From the NCBI GenBank assembly GCA_009829735.1, contig CM020620.1, positions 23,162,020 to 23,226,019 on the forward strand: 64,000 nt of DNA. Reading direction: 5' to 3'. The stretch comes from Pyropia yezoensis (lineage: Eukaryota > Rhodophyta > Bangiophyceae > Bangiales > Bangiaceae). Both the position numbers and the translations under genes were made by a program. Positions within the stretch are counted from its first letter, which is position 1; each line of letters starts with the position of its first letter. Shown here in pieces: positions 20,173 to 30,214 of this stretch. Under the pieces are notes generated by a model, which searched no databases, had not been told where the DNA came from, and saw only the letters and a list, made by a program, of their open reading frames with translations.

Positions 20173-21201
20173 TCACCAAGGCTCATGGGGGGGGGGCGGA
20201 ATGATAGGCACCGGCGCCACGCTAGGCATCACGACGTCCGCCAGCACGTCCGAGGTGCAGGGCAGGCCCGGGAGATCCACGCTTTCCCGCAGGTACACAA
20301 GACCAGCGCCGCCCTCTGGGCGGTACTCGCAGCGCAAGGCGCGCCGTTCGTCTAGGGTTTCCTTGAGGAATGCCTCCACCGCGTACTGATCGATCCACAG
20401 CACGCGTAAAAGCTCGAGGGCTGCCCCCAAGACGTGGCGCAGCGTGTCGTCCCCGTTGCACAGCGCCGCATAGTCGGCGTCGGCGAGGATGTCCACCAAG
20501 GCTTGAGGGATGAGCCACAGAATCTTTTTCGATACGTCGGACCATGCCAGCACGATGGCAACGCTCAGCAGCCACGAACTGGACAAGGCGGCTGCGGCCC
20601 CACTTTCAGGCCGGTCGGACTGTAGCAGACTACCGCGGAGGGAGACGACGTTGTGGAGTGCCACGGGCATGCCGTACGGAACCTCCACCTGGACCCACCA
20701 CAAGGGAAGCGCCGGACACAGGGCAGTGAGGTTGTCGTGCGACATGGACACACACTCGACCTGGGAGGCACACACCAGTACCCGGTGCTTGCGACGGAAG
20801 AAGCTCTCGAGGTGGGCGGCACTCTCCTTGTACTCGAGCGCCTCGCGGATCGCCGTCGGGATGTCGCCCGGGTAGTTGTCCGGGTCAAAGGACGGCAGGC
20901 TACCTACCGGCAGGTCGGCCTTGTCGCAGACGTGCTGCATGACCATCAACTCCACCCGCTCTGACGGAGTGTGCAAGAACAGCCCGTCGGTTGCCACGCC
21001 ATTGGACGGTACCGGCGCGGCCAAAGGGAAGAGGGACGTAAAACGCGACCACGCAAAAAAGGCGACGTGCGTCGGCAGAGTCGCCCAGCGGTCGCGAGCA
21101 CGGCAGTCGCGCAGGGTCGCGGTCCACGACGGGCCGCGAGCGGCGGGGGGGGCGGCCATCATGGGCATAGCAGGGGAGTTGGGCGCGTCTTGGTTCTCCA
21201 T
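20173..21201 (-). CDS. Free-standing homologue of the chromovirus antisense gene
   Basis: 342 residues from the ATG at 21201, ending in TGA. Starting here avoids reading through the 28-base poly-C run that lies 37 bases upstream, although the frame stays open to 21666 without an early ATG. Residues 102-177 match the aORF of the chromovirus in order and spacing. LPSF at 102 pairs with LPTF, FRRKHRVLVCASQVE at 135 with FRRGPYLVTSAQLE, and WWVQVEVPYG at 168 with WWPQVEVPYG. The intervals are 33 and 33 residues here against 33 and 32 in the element. Downstream, SSSWLLSV pairs with ATQWLLEV, followed by Leu/Trp-rich helices. The aORF's Arg/Ser-rich tail is absent. No LTR, gag or pol lies next to it. 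It is either a host gene captured by the retroelement or a retroelement gene left in the host. Molecular function is unknown. Confidence 0.75.
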   Translation of the reverse strand: MENQDAPNSPAMPMMAAPPAARGPSWTATLRDCRARDRWATLPTHVAFFAWSRFTSLFPLAAPVPSNGVATDGLFLHTPSERVELMVMQHVCDKADLPVGSLPSFDPDNYPGDIPTAIREALEYKESAAHLESFFRRKHRVLVCASQVECVSMSHDNLTALCPALPLWWVQVEVPYGMPVALHNVVSLRGSLLQSDRPESGAAAALSSSWLLSVAIVLAWSDVSKKILWLIPQALVDILADADYAALCNGDDTLRHVLGAALELLRVLWIDQYAVEAFLKETLDERRALRCEYRPEGGAGLVYLRESVDLPGLPCTSDVLADVVMPSVAPVPIIPPPPHEPW

Positions 21202-21237
21202 CAGGGCCGGATGCCGGGCGGAAGGCACCGGCGATGT

Positions 21238-21265
21238 GGGGGGGGGGGGGGGGGGGGGGGGGGGG
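21238..21265 (-). repeat. Poly-C tract (coding strand) upstream of the aORF relative
   Basis: 28 G on the plus strand, that is 28 C on the coding strand, 37 bases before the start codon. Similar tracts precede the helicase exon, the Fanzor gene and the cyclotransferase gene. Confidence 0.9.
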
Positions 21266-24200
21266 CGCGCGGGGAAACAATCGAGGGGCGGGGGTCGCGG
21301 TGAGGCGGGACTGGGGAACGGGCAAGAGGTGCCTCGACGACAGGGGTGGAGCACACCCATGAGGCCCGCCTGTCTCTTTGCCGTGAGGGCGTGTGCGGGG
21401 CGGGCGGTGGGTGGGGGAGCCTGCGACGACCCCATGCCGAGGCACACTCGCGGCAGGGCTTTAATAGCCCGCGGGGATAGAAGGGGGTGGGGCAGGATTG
21501 TGATGGGGGCGCGGCGACCCTGGCGGGTGGGCGCGGGGAAGGGCGCAACCACCAACAGTGTGGGTGCGGGTTTGGTTGAGTCGGAGGCTGCCTGTGCACA
21601 GGCGTGTGTCACAGAGAGTGCTTCCGTAAGGGCGGATCGGCAACACTTGCGCCCCTCCAGGAGCACGTTCCTCGACCACGCACAGCACCCTCCCGTGCGT
21701 GACCATTTTTTTCACGCCACGCGTTTGTCCACCTTGCCCGCGGGCCCCGCCCATGGTAGAGGGGGGAGGGGTGCTGCAGGGCCCTGGCACGCCCGCCCGC
21801 ACCATGCGCTCCAGGGTGCTGGCCGCGGCCGCCCCCAATACTAGTCAAGCCCCCCCTTCACCCGCCATGGGCGGCTGGGGATTAGTGCGAAGCCGCGCGC
21901 CCCCGGCGCCGCGAGGCAAATACCTGGGCCGTCCGCAGTGCTCGACAAGCGCACCCATCATCCGTCACGGGCAAAAATAACCGGGACGGGGTGCACCTCC
22001 AATGACGGTTGAGAGAGAAGGGCCGGGCGGGGCGCTCGCTCTCCGGGAAGCGTCTAACCCCGGGGGCGAGTTGTGTGTGGGTGGGGGTGGGGACCAGGCC
22101 GCCCCAGGCGGCTGAGGCGACATGCTCTATGTGTGTGCAACGGCCCCTCCGCGACAAGGGCCAGCACTGTATGCCCCCCACTGCAGCCGGGCCCCACATT
22201 GGTTGGCAGTATCGGCAATCGTGACCGTGTCGCCGCTGAGGTGCAAAGAGATGCGATTTGTGGCCGTGTGCTCGCGTTCTTACCGTGCGCATCGCGACGC
22301 GCGCTCGAGCCGCGCGCATGTGTACCGATTGACGATCCACGTACAGTGTGCGTGTGGGGCCTGTCCACAGCCTCCCAGGACGCGGGTGCGCGGGTGGCCT
22401 GTGAAGCCGTGTTTTTGGACGGTGCATGGGAGAGAGGGTTCCAGAGCTCCATTGACAACAGACTCACGCGAGACCAGCACGGACGCGCGCCCGATGATGT
22501 GGAAGCAAGCGCTGCTTGCTCAAACACCCATACGCGACCCCCCCCCCCCCCCCCCCCCCCCGTGTCAGTCGGAGGCGGGCGTGGGAGCGTGCCCCGGACG
22601 CCCCTTTGCCTTCTCCAGGGGCCCCGTCCCGCAGAGACGGGTAATTTCGTACCATCCAATCAGGGGGTGGCTTTGCTTTTCACGTGGCGCGTCTCGTCGC
22701 CCGCTGTGGTGCACCAGGGCCAACGGGGGGGTACAACTTCGACGCGGGTGCCACAGCAAGCCGTTGTGGTAACAGGCCTCGGACAATGCACACGGGCGGT
22801 ACCACCTGCCGATGGACACGTGGGGCACGGGGAATCGCGGTTTGTAGATACGACCCTCACCCACCCCTCAGCCGCTGCAATGGACACGTGGGGCACGGGG
22901 AATCGCGGTTTGTAGATACGACCCCCACCCACCCATCAGCCGCTGCTGTGGTCCCCGGGGATGGGGGGCGGGCACCCTCCCCCCCCACCCCCCCCCTAAC
23001 CCCCCCCCTGCTCCCCCACGCTTCCCGCCCCGTCCCGCCCGAGGGCCGCCTTGCTTTGCCATCATGGCATGATGTCGTCGAGATTATTTACACACGGTGC
23101 GGACGCACGGCCCACACAACCCCCCACTCCACCCCACCCTTCGGCCCTGCGTGTGTGCCCGGCCGATGACATTTATTCAGGAACGGGCCAACTTTTTCGC
23201 TAGAAGACGCCGTGTCCGGCTGGGCCCCTCCACACCGCCCCGCCTAAACCCCCCCCCCACCAACGTCGCCGCCCCGCCACGCCCAGTAAAGAGTACCTGT
23301 TTGCGGACGTCTGGCTTGCTACCCCATTCAGCAGCGTGAAGCACAGCAGCTCAGGACACAAAAAAACGCGCATAAAACAGGATAACTCATAGCGCTTTTT
23401 ATGGTATAGGGGTCCTCTGTTTCTCTTGCGCCAGTCTGTCTCCAGGTACCCATTGGTGCCTGTCTGGCGCGTCTCTCTGCGCATTTTCTCGGTGTTGTGG
23501 AGAGTTTTCAACCAATGAGATACACCCGTTCTGACCCAGATGTCCGCCCTTAACTGGGCGTGCCGCACACTGCCGCCCACCGACCTAACCGCCCCGTCTG
23601 TGTAGCCACAGCCCGGCCCCGCCACCGCCATCACAGCCCGACCCCGCACCTCGGAGGATCCCCCGTGGCGGTGCGCACGTCCTTGACCGAGGGCGAGACA
23701 CGGCTGGCCATTTGCGATCACGATAACTCTCGACTACACCGCGCTATTGCTATGCGCGGCAGGCTGTTGCGCGGTCGTCGCCGCCTGTGGAACGGCTGGC
23801 AGCGTAACGGCCTCGTGCAGGGGAGCATCAGTGTAGGGATGGTAAATCTTGTCCGGACAACGTCACGGAATGAATTCCCATTGGCTGAGAGACTGGATGC
23901 AGGTGGCACCCAGCTGGGCCCTCGCCCGCCCCAGTCGGCTGATCTTCTACCGCTGTGCTGTAGCATATCCCAATCCAGGACACCGCAATGGCCGCTGAGG
24001 AGGCCATGCACGTACAGTGTACTGTACTGAATGTACAGGTCACCCCGTTGGAAATCCAGCCCAAACAAAAAAAAAACAAAAAAAAAACAAGACAAAACTT
24101 GCTCGGATTTCTGGCTGGGGCTCCCCGCGCCTTCGTACATACAGTACTGTAACCTCTGTTGACTTCCACGTTTTGGTCCACCCCCTACACCCCGCGAGGA

Positions 24201-24696
24201 CGTGAACAGGAGCTCCTCGCCTGTGCGGGTCTAATATTTTTATTTAGCGGCCACGGCGATCATTGGTCGCCCTTCTGCCTCTCCCTTTGCGCGCTTTGAC
24301 GGTCCATGGGGGACCTCGTGGACCATCTGACGGACGCAGGTTCCTATGTAAACACTATGAAACTGGTGATTCTCTGGCCTGTCCTATTTACCCGCCGTGG
24401 TCAGATTGTCCCGCGAGAAGGATACAGCGCCAGCGCCTCACGGCCATCCCGAATACCGACCAGTCATCCGCGGTCAGGCTACGTACCGACACTCCCCCGG
24501 CGAAAAAATGGACCAATCAGGCTGCGACTCGGACTGGGGCGACCGAGCAAACGCTGACATGGTGCTGGACGGATGCTTGCTTTGTGGAAAGGGTGTCAAG
24601 TTAAATATTCCTATTATCTTCCTGTGTGCTGTGTGCCCTGTCCCTGGTACATTCCCTGTGTGCCCTGTCCGTGCGCCGCGGGCGGTACTCGTAACG
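21266..24696. other. Intergenic, low support for genes
   Basis: Contains poly-C at 22538-22561, a duplicated 68-bp unit at 22812-22947, A-rich CAAAAAAAAAAC runs near 24,065-24,090 and a less GC-rich patch at 23,340-23,530. Several 100-170 codon frames exist but none shows a motif. Confidence 0.4.
22812..22947 (+). repeat. Tandem duplication, two units of 68 bp
   Basis: Two near-identical copies begin ATGGACACGTGGGGCACGG and end CAGCCGCTGC. The few differences suggest a recent duplication. Confidence 0.9.
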
Positions 24697-25353
24697 ATGC
24701 CGCGTCGGTCCATCCATACGGCCAATGGTGGCGCTCTGCACGGTGCCGTCGAGACGTTTGTGCTCGTGCTGCGGTTTTTTGGCCTGCTGACGGGCGTCCC
24801 CGGCGCCGCCTCCTCCCACGTCAACGACCTCACGGCGGGGAGGAGCCGTAGCGGAATGGCTGCGGCGGCGATCTTTATTGCCCTTGAGTGGGACAACACG
24901 TACTCCGTTCCTGGCCGTCTCAACAACCCCCGGCCGGCGGCGCGGCCAGAGCCTGTGGCCGCCCAGTATGTACCGACTGCCATGCTTATTGCCTGTAGGG
25001 CCGCTTGTGACCGCCTGCAGGGATCGGGTCTGACACCCCGAGGGGCGGCAGCCGACGAAGAGCCCCTGCGGCTGATCTCCTCTGTGGTGGCACTCAACGC
25101 GGCCGACGGACCCGCTGTTGCGGTTGCAGAGCTCGCCCTCCGGGCGGTGTGGCAAGACGCTCACCCGCCAGTGGCACACGTGGCACCGGCGTTTGCGGCG
25201 GACGTCTCTGCAATGCGACACTGTGTGGACGCTGCCAAGGCCCCTATCGGGGACAATGGGGACCCGCCCGCGTCGGCGCTGGACCCCCCCGCCGGCTTGT
25301 TCAGTGCGATTGGGTATCCCGAGGGGGATTATTTTTCGAATTTCCCTTTGTAG
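24697..25353 (+). CDS. Hypothetical protein, family X member 1
   Basis: 218 residues from the ATG at 24697, ending in TAG. It is a clear paralogue of the minus-strand gene at 26304-27089. Shared motifs in order are LRFFGL-TG-PGAA (residues about 25-40), GMA near 53, VPTA-LIACRA near 90, EP-RLI near 125 and AELALRAVWQDA near 150. The start codons of both align, which supports this start. The protein is predicted soluble and helical, with no known family recognised. It is shorter at the C-terminus than its partner, diverging after a shared GYP/KYP. The pair is convergent. Confidence 0.65.
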   Translation: MPRRSIHTANGGALHGAVETFVLVLRFFGLLTGVPGAASSHVNDLTAGRSRSGMAAAAIFIALEWDNTYSVPGRLNNPRPAARPEPVAAQYVPTAMLIACRAACDRLQGSGLTPRGAAADEEPLRLISSVVALNAADGPAVAVAELALRAVWQDAHPPVAHVAPAFAADVSAMRHCVDAAKAPIGDNGDPPASALDPPAGLFSAIGYPEGDYFSNFPL

Positions 25354-26303
25354 GAGGTCCACGGCCCCGGCACTGTGTGGGTGGTTTTTCTGCACGACGG
25401 GTACTGGGTGTCCGTGGGGATGTATGGGTGGTTCTTGTACAAATTGTTTTCCATCGCGTTGTCCATCACGTGTCCAGGCCCCCACACGGGTGCCTGGGAA
25501 GCCCATTGCGGGCGCCCCCCCCCCCCCCCCCCCCCCCTCCCTATCTGGCGGCTACTGTACGCCATGGCCTCGTCGGGGTCCCCGGTCTTTTGTTTGTGGT
25601 CCATGGGTCCGACACGGAGTACCCTAGACGCCCTCGGCCCGTGTGGAGGTCCCATTTCGAGGCGCAAGAGGGCAGTGACGGCCAAGCAGGTCAGCACGGG
25701 CGCCTGGACGTGGGCCGACGTGTCTGTCGCGTCGCCCATCGTGGCGCGGCAGCTCGCGTAGCGTAGCTGCGCGAGGACAAGAAGGTGAAAAAGTACTTGT
25801 CTGCCTGCCCCCCCCCCCCCCCCCCACATTGTGGCCCGCATTGGTGAGTAGGGCGCGTGGACGATACGGTTCTTTGTACAGGCGGTGGGCCGGGGGCACG
25901 CTACACAACGCCAACGCACGGTCGGCCAAGGACACGACCACGGACACGACGTGTAGAAACATGGGAATGAGCTATGCAAAACATGACACGCCTCCAACCC
26001 GCCCACATCTCTTTCACCATAGACAGAACATGTGGTCAAGTGTTTGCACAGAGGCGTTCCACGTGCGACAAAACAGCTCTCATTGGTGGGGCATGAGAAA
26101 TCGCCCCCCCCCCCCCCCCGAACAGAAAAGGCAGCATCCTTTACATGCTTACCGCACACACGACCAAGAGAGTCGTCGTGTGAGCTCCCGTAGGCGCTCT
26201 CCAAACGGGCGTTTCCCGACACGCCGTGGATGTACCGGGTGATACACGGCACAGGGTCAAAGACAAAAGAAGGCGGGAGCGGTTTCTTGGGCCCTTACGT
26301 CCA
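25354..26303. other. Spacer between the convergent paralogues
   Basis: Contains poly-C tracts at 25515-25537, 25808-25825 and about 26104-26119. No gene is supported. Both paralogues end towards this spacer. Confidence 0.5.
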
Positions 26304-27089
26304 CTATCGCCCCCGTGTGCTGCGCATGGCCAAGCGCAGACTCCGGCGACGGGACGGCGGGGAGGCTTCCGGGACCGCCGCCTCCTCAACGTGCTGCCCT
26401 GTAGCCTCTCCCGCGACAGCGGCCGCTGTCGCGGTGGTGCCAGCTTCCAAGACGAGGTGCATGTCAGGGTACTTAATGACAACGGCCAGGTCCGCCGGGA
26501 TACAAACCGCAGACGGCCATGCACCCGTGCCCGTGCCGGTGGGAGCCATTGCCGCGTCCACGCAACGCCGCATGGACGCAACGTCTGCGACGGAAACAAA
26601 CGAAGCGGCGCACACGGTGGAATAAGCGTCCTGCCACACCGCGCGGAGGGCCAGCTCGGCAATGGCGACGGACAGCCCCTCAGCCTCGTTGAACGCCATC
26701 AGAGAGTAGATCAGCCGCACGGGCTCTTGATCGGCTTCCGCCGCGTCCGCCGCCAGGCCACAACTCTGCAGCCGCCGACAGATGGCGCGACACGCAATGA
26801 GCAAGGCCGTGGGCACGTGCTCGCAGGCCACCGGCTGCTCCCGAGCCGGAGGGCGCCCGACACTCGCACGGACAGCCACACAGTGCAGGTTTTCCCACTG
26901 GACAGCCACGGCCACCGTTGCTAGGGCCATTCCGCCGTGACACATTGCCGCGGCGTCCTCGCTGATACGGGAAGCGGCGGCGCCGGGGGCACCCGTGCGC
27001 AAGCCAAAAAAGCGCAAGCAGTCTACAAACACATCGACAGCAAAGTGAGCCGCCCCACCATGAAGGCTGTGCGCCGCATGCCCCGGCAT
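26304..27089 (-). CDS. Hypothetical protein, family X member 2
   Basis: 261 residues from the ATG at 27089, ending in TAG. It is alignable with the 24697-25353 protein from its first residue through KYP near residue 210, at roughly 45 percent identity by eye. It then continues with an Ala/Glu-rich stretch and a basic tail RRRSLRLAMRSTRGR that could be a nuclear localisation signal. The shared motifs PVA--VPTALLIACRA-C-RLQ and ALRAVWQDA suggest a helical fold. No enzyme signature is visible. Upstream lies a repeat module also found before the helicase gene. Confidence 0.65.
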   Translation of the reverse strand: MPGHAAHSLHGGAAHFAVDVFVDCLRFFGLRTGAPGAAASRISEDAAAMCHGGMALATVAVAVQWENLHCVAVRASVGRPPAREQPVACEHVPTALLIACRAICRRLQSCGLAADAAEADQEPVRLIYSLMAFNEAEGLSVAIAELALRAVWQDAYSTVCAASFVSVADVASMRRCVDAAMAPTGTGTGAWPSAVCIPADLAVVIKYPDMHLVLEAGTTATAAAVAGEATGQHVEEAAVPEASPPSRRRSLRLAMRSTRGR

Positions 27090-27164
27090 GACGGCAACGT
27101 TCCCCGGGGGGGCTGCTGCTCTCGAAAACCCGTCTCACAGGCGACACACGTACCACACCGCCAC

Positions 27165-27400
27165 CACCACCCGCCGACTTGGCCACCACCCCGGGAGGCG
27201 GGCGAGGGGGGGAAGGGCAAGGAGCAACGAAGAGGCCACGCGGCTGTGAGGCGGGGGCGCGGCTCGGGGGCGGCACGCCAGCAGCGGTGCCGGCGCCGTT
27301 TGAAAAACCGCGCCGACCGTGCTGGCGCGATCCGCCCCCCTCCCCCAACAGAGCCGCCGCGCCCGTGGTCCCCCCTACGGCCAAGCCGCCGATCCACCTC
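27165..27400 (-). repeat. Upstream module U, copy 1
   Basis: Read on the minus strand, this matches 33,484-33,720 on the plus strand. It contains GGGCGCGGCGGCTCTGTTGG, then GCGCCAGCAC-GTCGGCGCGG and TTTTCAAAC. After an internal C/T-rich part comes GTGGTGGCCAAGTCGGCGGG. It lies 76 bp upstream of the family X member 2 start. Confidence 0.75.
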
Positions 27401-27414
27401 CCTGGCGACGCCCT

Positions 27415-27442
<28 letters not shown>
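27415..27442. repeat. Poly-C tract
   Basis: 28 C, then CT-rich sequence. It borders module U. Confidence 0.95.
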
Positions 27443-27445
<3 letters not shown>

Positions 27446-27953
27446 CCCCCCGCCCCAACCAACCCTGGTCACAAACCCAGCCCAGACGACGATCGGGCAA
27501 GTCGCAAAGGAAGGTCGTGGTGGCGCGACGGCGTGGGTGAGCGGGCGTCCCGACAATGGCGCGTGGTGGTGCGGCTTCACGGTGAGAGGGCGGCGTGCGT
27601 GCGGGCCGCTTCAATATACAGACATCGCTGGCAGGGTAGGGGGCCGGAACGAGTGTCGCATCTTGCCATTGCGAGACGTGTCCGCAGTTTCCATGGGCGA
27701 CCCGACCGCGCTTACAGCAGTGCCGGACGGCGTCCAAGATCCCTCGATTAGGCAGGCCACGGGTGCTGCTCAGCGCTCAGCGTGTCCACGCACTTCGTAG
27801 CGTAGCCAGTCTGGACCTAATGTCGACCACTCTCGATGCGATCCTTGGTCTCTGTGTACTTCATGAGATGTACGACATACCACGTTGTAGAGGAGACGGG
27901 GGGGAGTCAAATGGTATTTTTCATTTTCTGAGGCCTCTTGTTCTCTCTAAACT

Positions 27954-29114
27954 ATGAGGAGGGAAGGCAAAAGTACGGTCAGTTATGTGCTCCCCAAAGT
28001 CGACCACGTGTTAAGGCCAATGGGGGCACCCGATGTGCTCACCGTCGCGGGCTGGGTGGGTGCCCTGCCGGCGCGCGTGCGGGCGTCCTTTGCCGCCCGC
28101 CGGAACGGGACCGTTGCGCGCGCGGGCGCTTTGAGCTGCATTGCCGGCGGCTCGCCACTGGTGCGCCGTCGCTTTTTGGCTGTCCGCCGCGTCGCCGCGG
28201 GTGCTCGGCCACTTTCAGCCGGCGGTCGGGTGGCCGCGGGTGCTCGGCCGCTTGTGGTCTCTCGTCTGGTCGCCGCGGGTGCGCTGGTGCTTTTGGTTGG
28301 CCGTCGGGTAACCGCCGATGCCCCACCGCTATTGGACGGCCGTTGGTTCTTCGCGGATCATTCCACGGCTCCTTTTTGGGCGGCCGTCTGGTTGCGGCGG
28401 GTAGCGGAGCGTGCCTGGCCGTGCTTCACCTTCTGGGTGGTCGCGGCGGGTTCTCGGCCTGGCTGGTCTGTCTGGCAGTCTGCCACGGGTGCTCGGCCGC
28501 TCCTGGCTCCCCGCCCGGTCGTAGCGGTTGAGCGGGTGCATTTCGCCACCCGGCTGGTCGCCGCTGGTGCCCCGCCGCTTTCAGCCTGCCGTGGGGTCCT
28601 GGCGGATCATGCCACGTGTGCGTTCGGCCCGCCATTGGGCCGCCGCTGGTGCGCCGCCGCGTTTGGCTGGTGGTCGGGTCGCCGCGGAGTGCTCGGCAGC
28701 ATCTGGCATACCGCCCGGTCGGTGCGGGTGCGCGCGCGTCCTTGGCCTCCCGGCGGGTCGCGGCGCGTGCGCAGGCGTGCTTGGCAGGTGTGCACGGCAG
28801 AAGCTACAGACGAGCTCCCGTCGCCGGTCGACGCTGCAAGACTGCTGGGCTTCTCCCCAACGCATCGGCTGGTGTACCTTGCTCGTATCCTACGGGGGAC
28901 GTGTGAGCAGGTGGCGTTGTGCACCAATCACGAGGTAACTTGTGCACAGAACCGACAGGACTGGCGCGTGGACACTCTCACACCCAAGCTACGTATGCTC
29001 TCACGGTTCTGTCCACGGCGGGCGTGGTACCTCGTCCAGTGCATTGGCGATGCACCTGCAGCTACAACTGTGTGGGGCGCGGCCCGCGTATCCACACAGA
29101 CACACACCGGGTAG
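27954..29114 (+). CDS. Possible repeat protein built on 39-bp units
   Basis: A 386-residue frame from an ATG at 27954. From residue about 70 to 250 it is made of degenerate 13-residue units of the form VAAGARPL-x5, encoded by the 39-bp tandem repeat. Because 39 is a multiple of three, several frames stay open, so coding is not proven. No signal peptide or known family is recognised. Confidence 0.25.
   Translation: MRREGKSTVSYVLPKVDHVLRPMGAPDVLTVAGWVGALPARVRASFAARRNGTVARAGALSCIAGGSPLVRRRFLAVRRVAAGARPLSAGGRVAAGARPLVVSRLVAAGALVLLVGRRVTADAPPLLDGRWFFADHSTAPFWAAVWLRRVAERAWPCFTFWVVAAGSRPGWSVWQSATGARPLLAPRPVVAVERVHFATRLVAAGAPPLSACRGVLADHATCAFGPPLGRRWCAAAFGWWSGRRGVLGSIWHTARSVRVRARPWPPGGSRRVRRRAWQVCTAEATDELPSPVDAARLLGFSPTHRLVYLARILRGTCEQVALCTNHEVTCAQNRQDWRVDTLTPKLRMLSRFCPRRAWYLVQCIGDAPAATTVWGAARVSTQTHTG
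28150..28780 (+). repeat. Degenerate 39-bp tandem repeat
   Basis: Units such as GCCGCGGGTGCTCGGCCGCTT recur about every 39 bp, well conserved near 28,190-28,310 and decaying to the right. Homogenisation is incomplete, so it is older than the other minisatellites here. Confidence 0.75.
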
Positions 29115-29803
29115 AAATGTCGGATGGTTAACGATGCCAGTGCTTCGTTCTTGCTCAGTGAGCACAAGTGATCCAAGTACGCGTCCAGCATTCAAGTACT
29201 CACGTTGGACGCCACGTGGCATGAAATGCATACTACGATCAATTACTACGTGTTCCGACGTTCTCCAAGACAGGGAACCAGGGCGTGTCCGTGTTATGTA
29301 CATAACGACACCAGTGCGTGTTGGTCCTACAGGTCGCTCTTTGCGGCCGCACTCGATTTGTACAAAACACAACCACTTGAACCGTTCTTCATTAAACCGC
29401 AAAGAAATCCGTGCCGCATCATGCGCCATCGTCATCGACTGCAAAAATGGGCACGATCGTCCGAATATTTTATGTCTGTCGATTTCGTTCGCGAGATCAG
29501 TCCGCAAGATTTGCCGCCTAATAAACGGTCATGCCGCCTGTAAACCACATTCATGTGATCGAGTGCCCGATCCGCTGTGTTGACAAGTCTTGGGGTTGGG
29601 GCCACTCGATCTGTGTCGCGTTATGTACATAACAGCACCCCCCCCCCCCTGATCTTGATGGCTTCCTCGCCGGCACACTCGTCAGTGTAAGTCGCGGTAC
29701 TTGTTACTGTTAAATACCCCCTGAAATGGTTGTGTAATAGCTTGAGCAGCTTTGTTTGTTGTTGATTTTCTCACACCCCACAAATCGTTCGTCGGATGCG
29801 CTG
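29115..29803. other. AT-richer island with two 14-bp palindromes
   Basis: A low-GC patch similar in character to 18.8-19.4 kb. GTTATGTACATAAC is at 29293-29306 and 29620-29633, 327 bp apart. The second is preceded by GTGTCGC as in the array. No gene is supported. Confidence 0.6.
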
Positions 29804-30044
29804 GCGGGTCTTGTGAACAGGGCGCTGAGTGACACGTACAGTTGTGCGCGTCCCGTTCCTGTTCACTCCCGCCAACCGCGCGGTGGCGGGTCTTGTGATC
29901 AGGGCGCTGAGTGACACGTACAGTTGTGCGCGTCCCGTTCCTGTTCACTCCCGCCAACCGCGCGGTGGCGGGTCTTGTGATCAGGGCGCTGAGTGACACG
30001 TACAGTTGTGCGCGTCCCGTTCCTGTTCACTCCCACCAACCGCC
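29804..30044 (+). repeat. 82-bp tandem repeat, about 2.9 units
   Basis: Units start GCGGGTCTTGTGA-CAGGGC at 29804, 29886 and 29968. They contain TGACACGTACAGTTGTGCGC and end in CTGTTCACTCCCGCCAACCG. The units are almost identical. The period is not a multiple of three, so it is not a coding repeat. Confidence 0.92.
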
Positions 30045-30214
30045 GTCGTCCTGCCGGACATTTCCCCCTCTACTCGACGGACGTCCCCCGCCTTTCCACA
30101 CCGCCTTTTTCCGGCTGGCGATTTTTTCCAGCCGAAGAACAATCCTTCCCGGCTCCCTGTTGTCCTCGACGGCAACCTGAGGCCTCTGGGCGGTTCGGGT
30201 GCATATCGACGGTG

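Noticed and set aside
24060-24095. A-rich run as the tail of a LINE or SINE
   Set aside because: No reverse transcriptase, promoter boxes or target duplication could be seen on either side.
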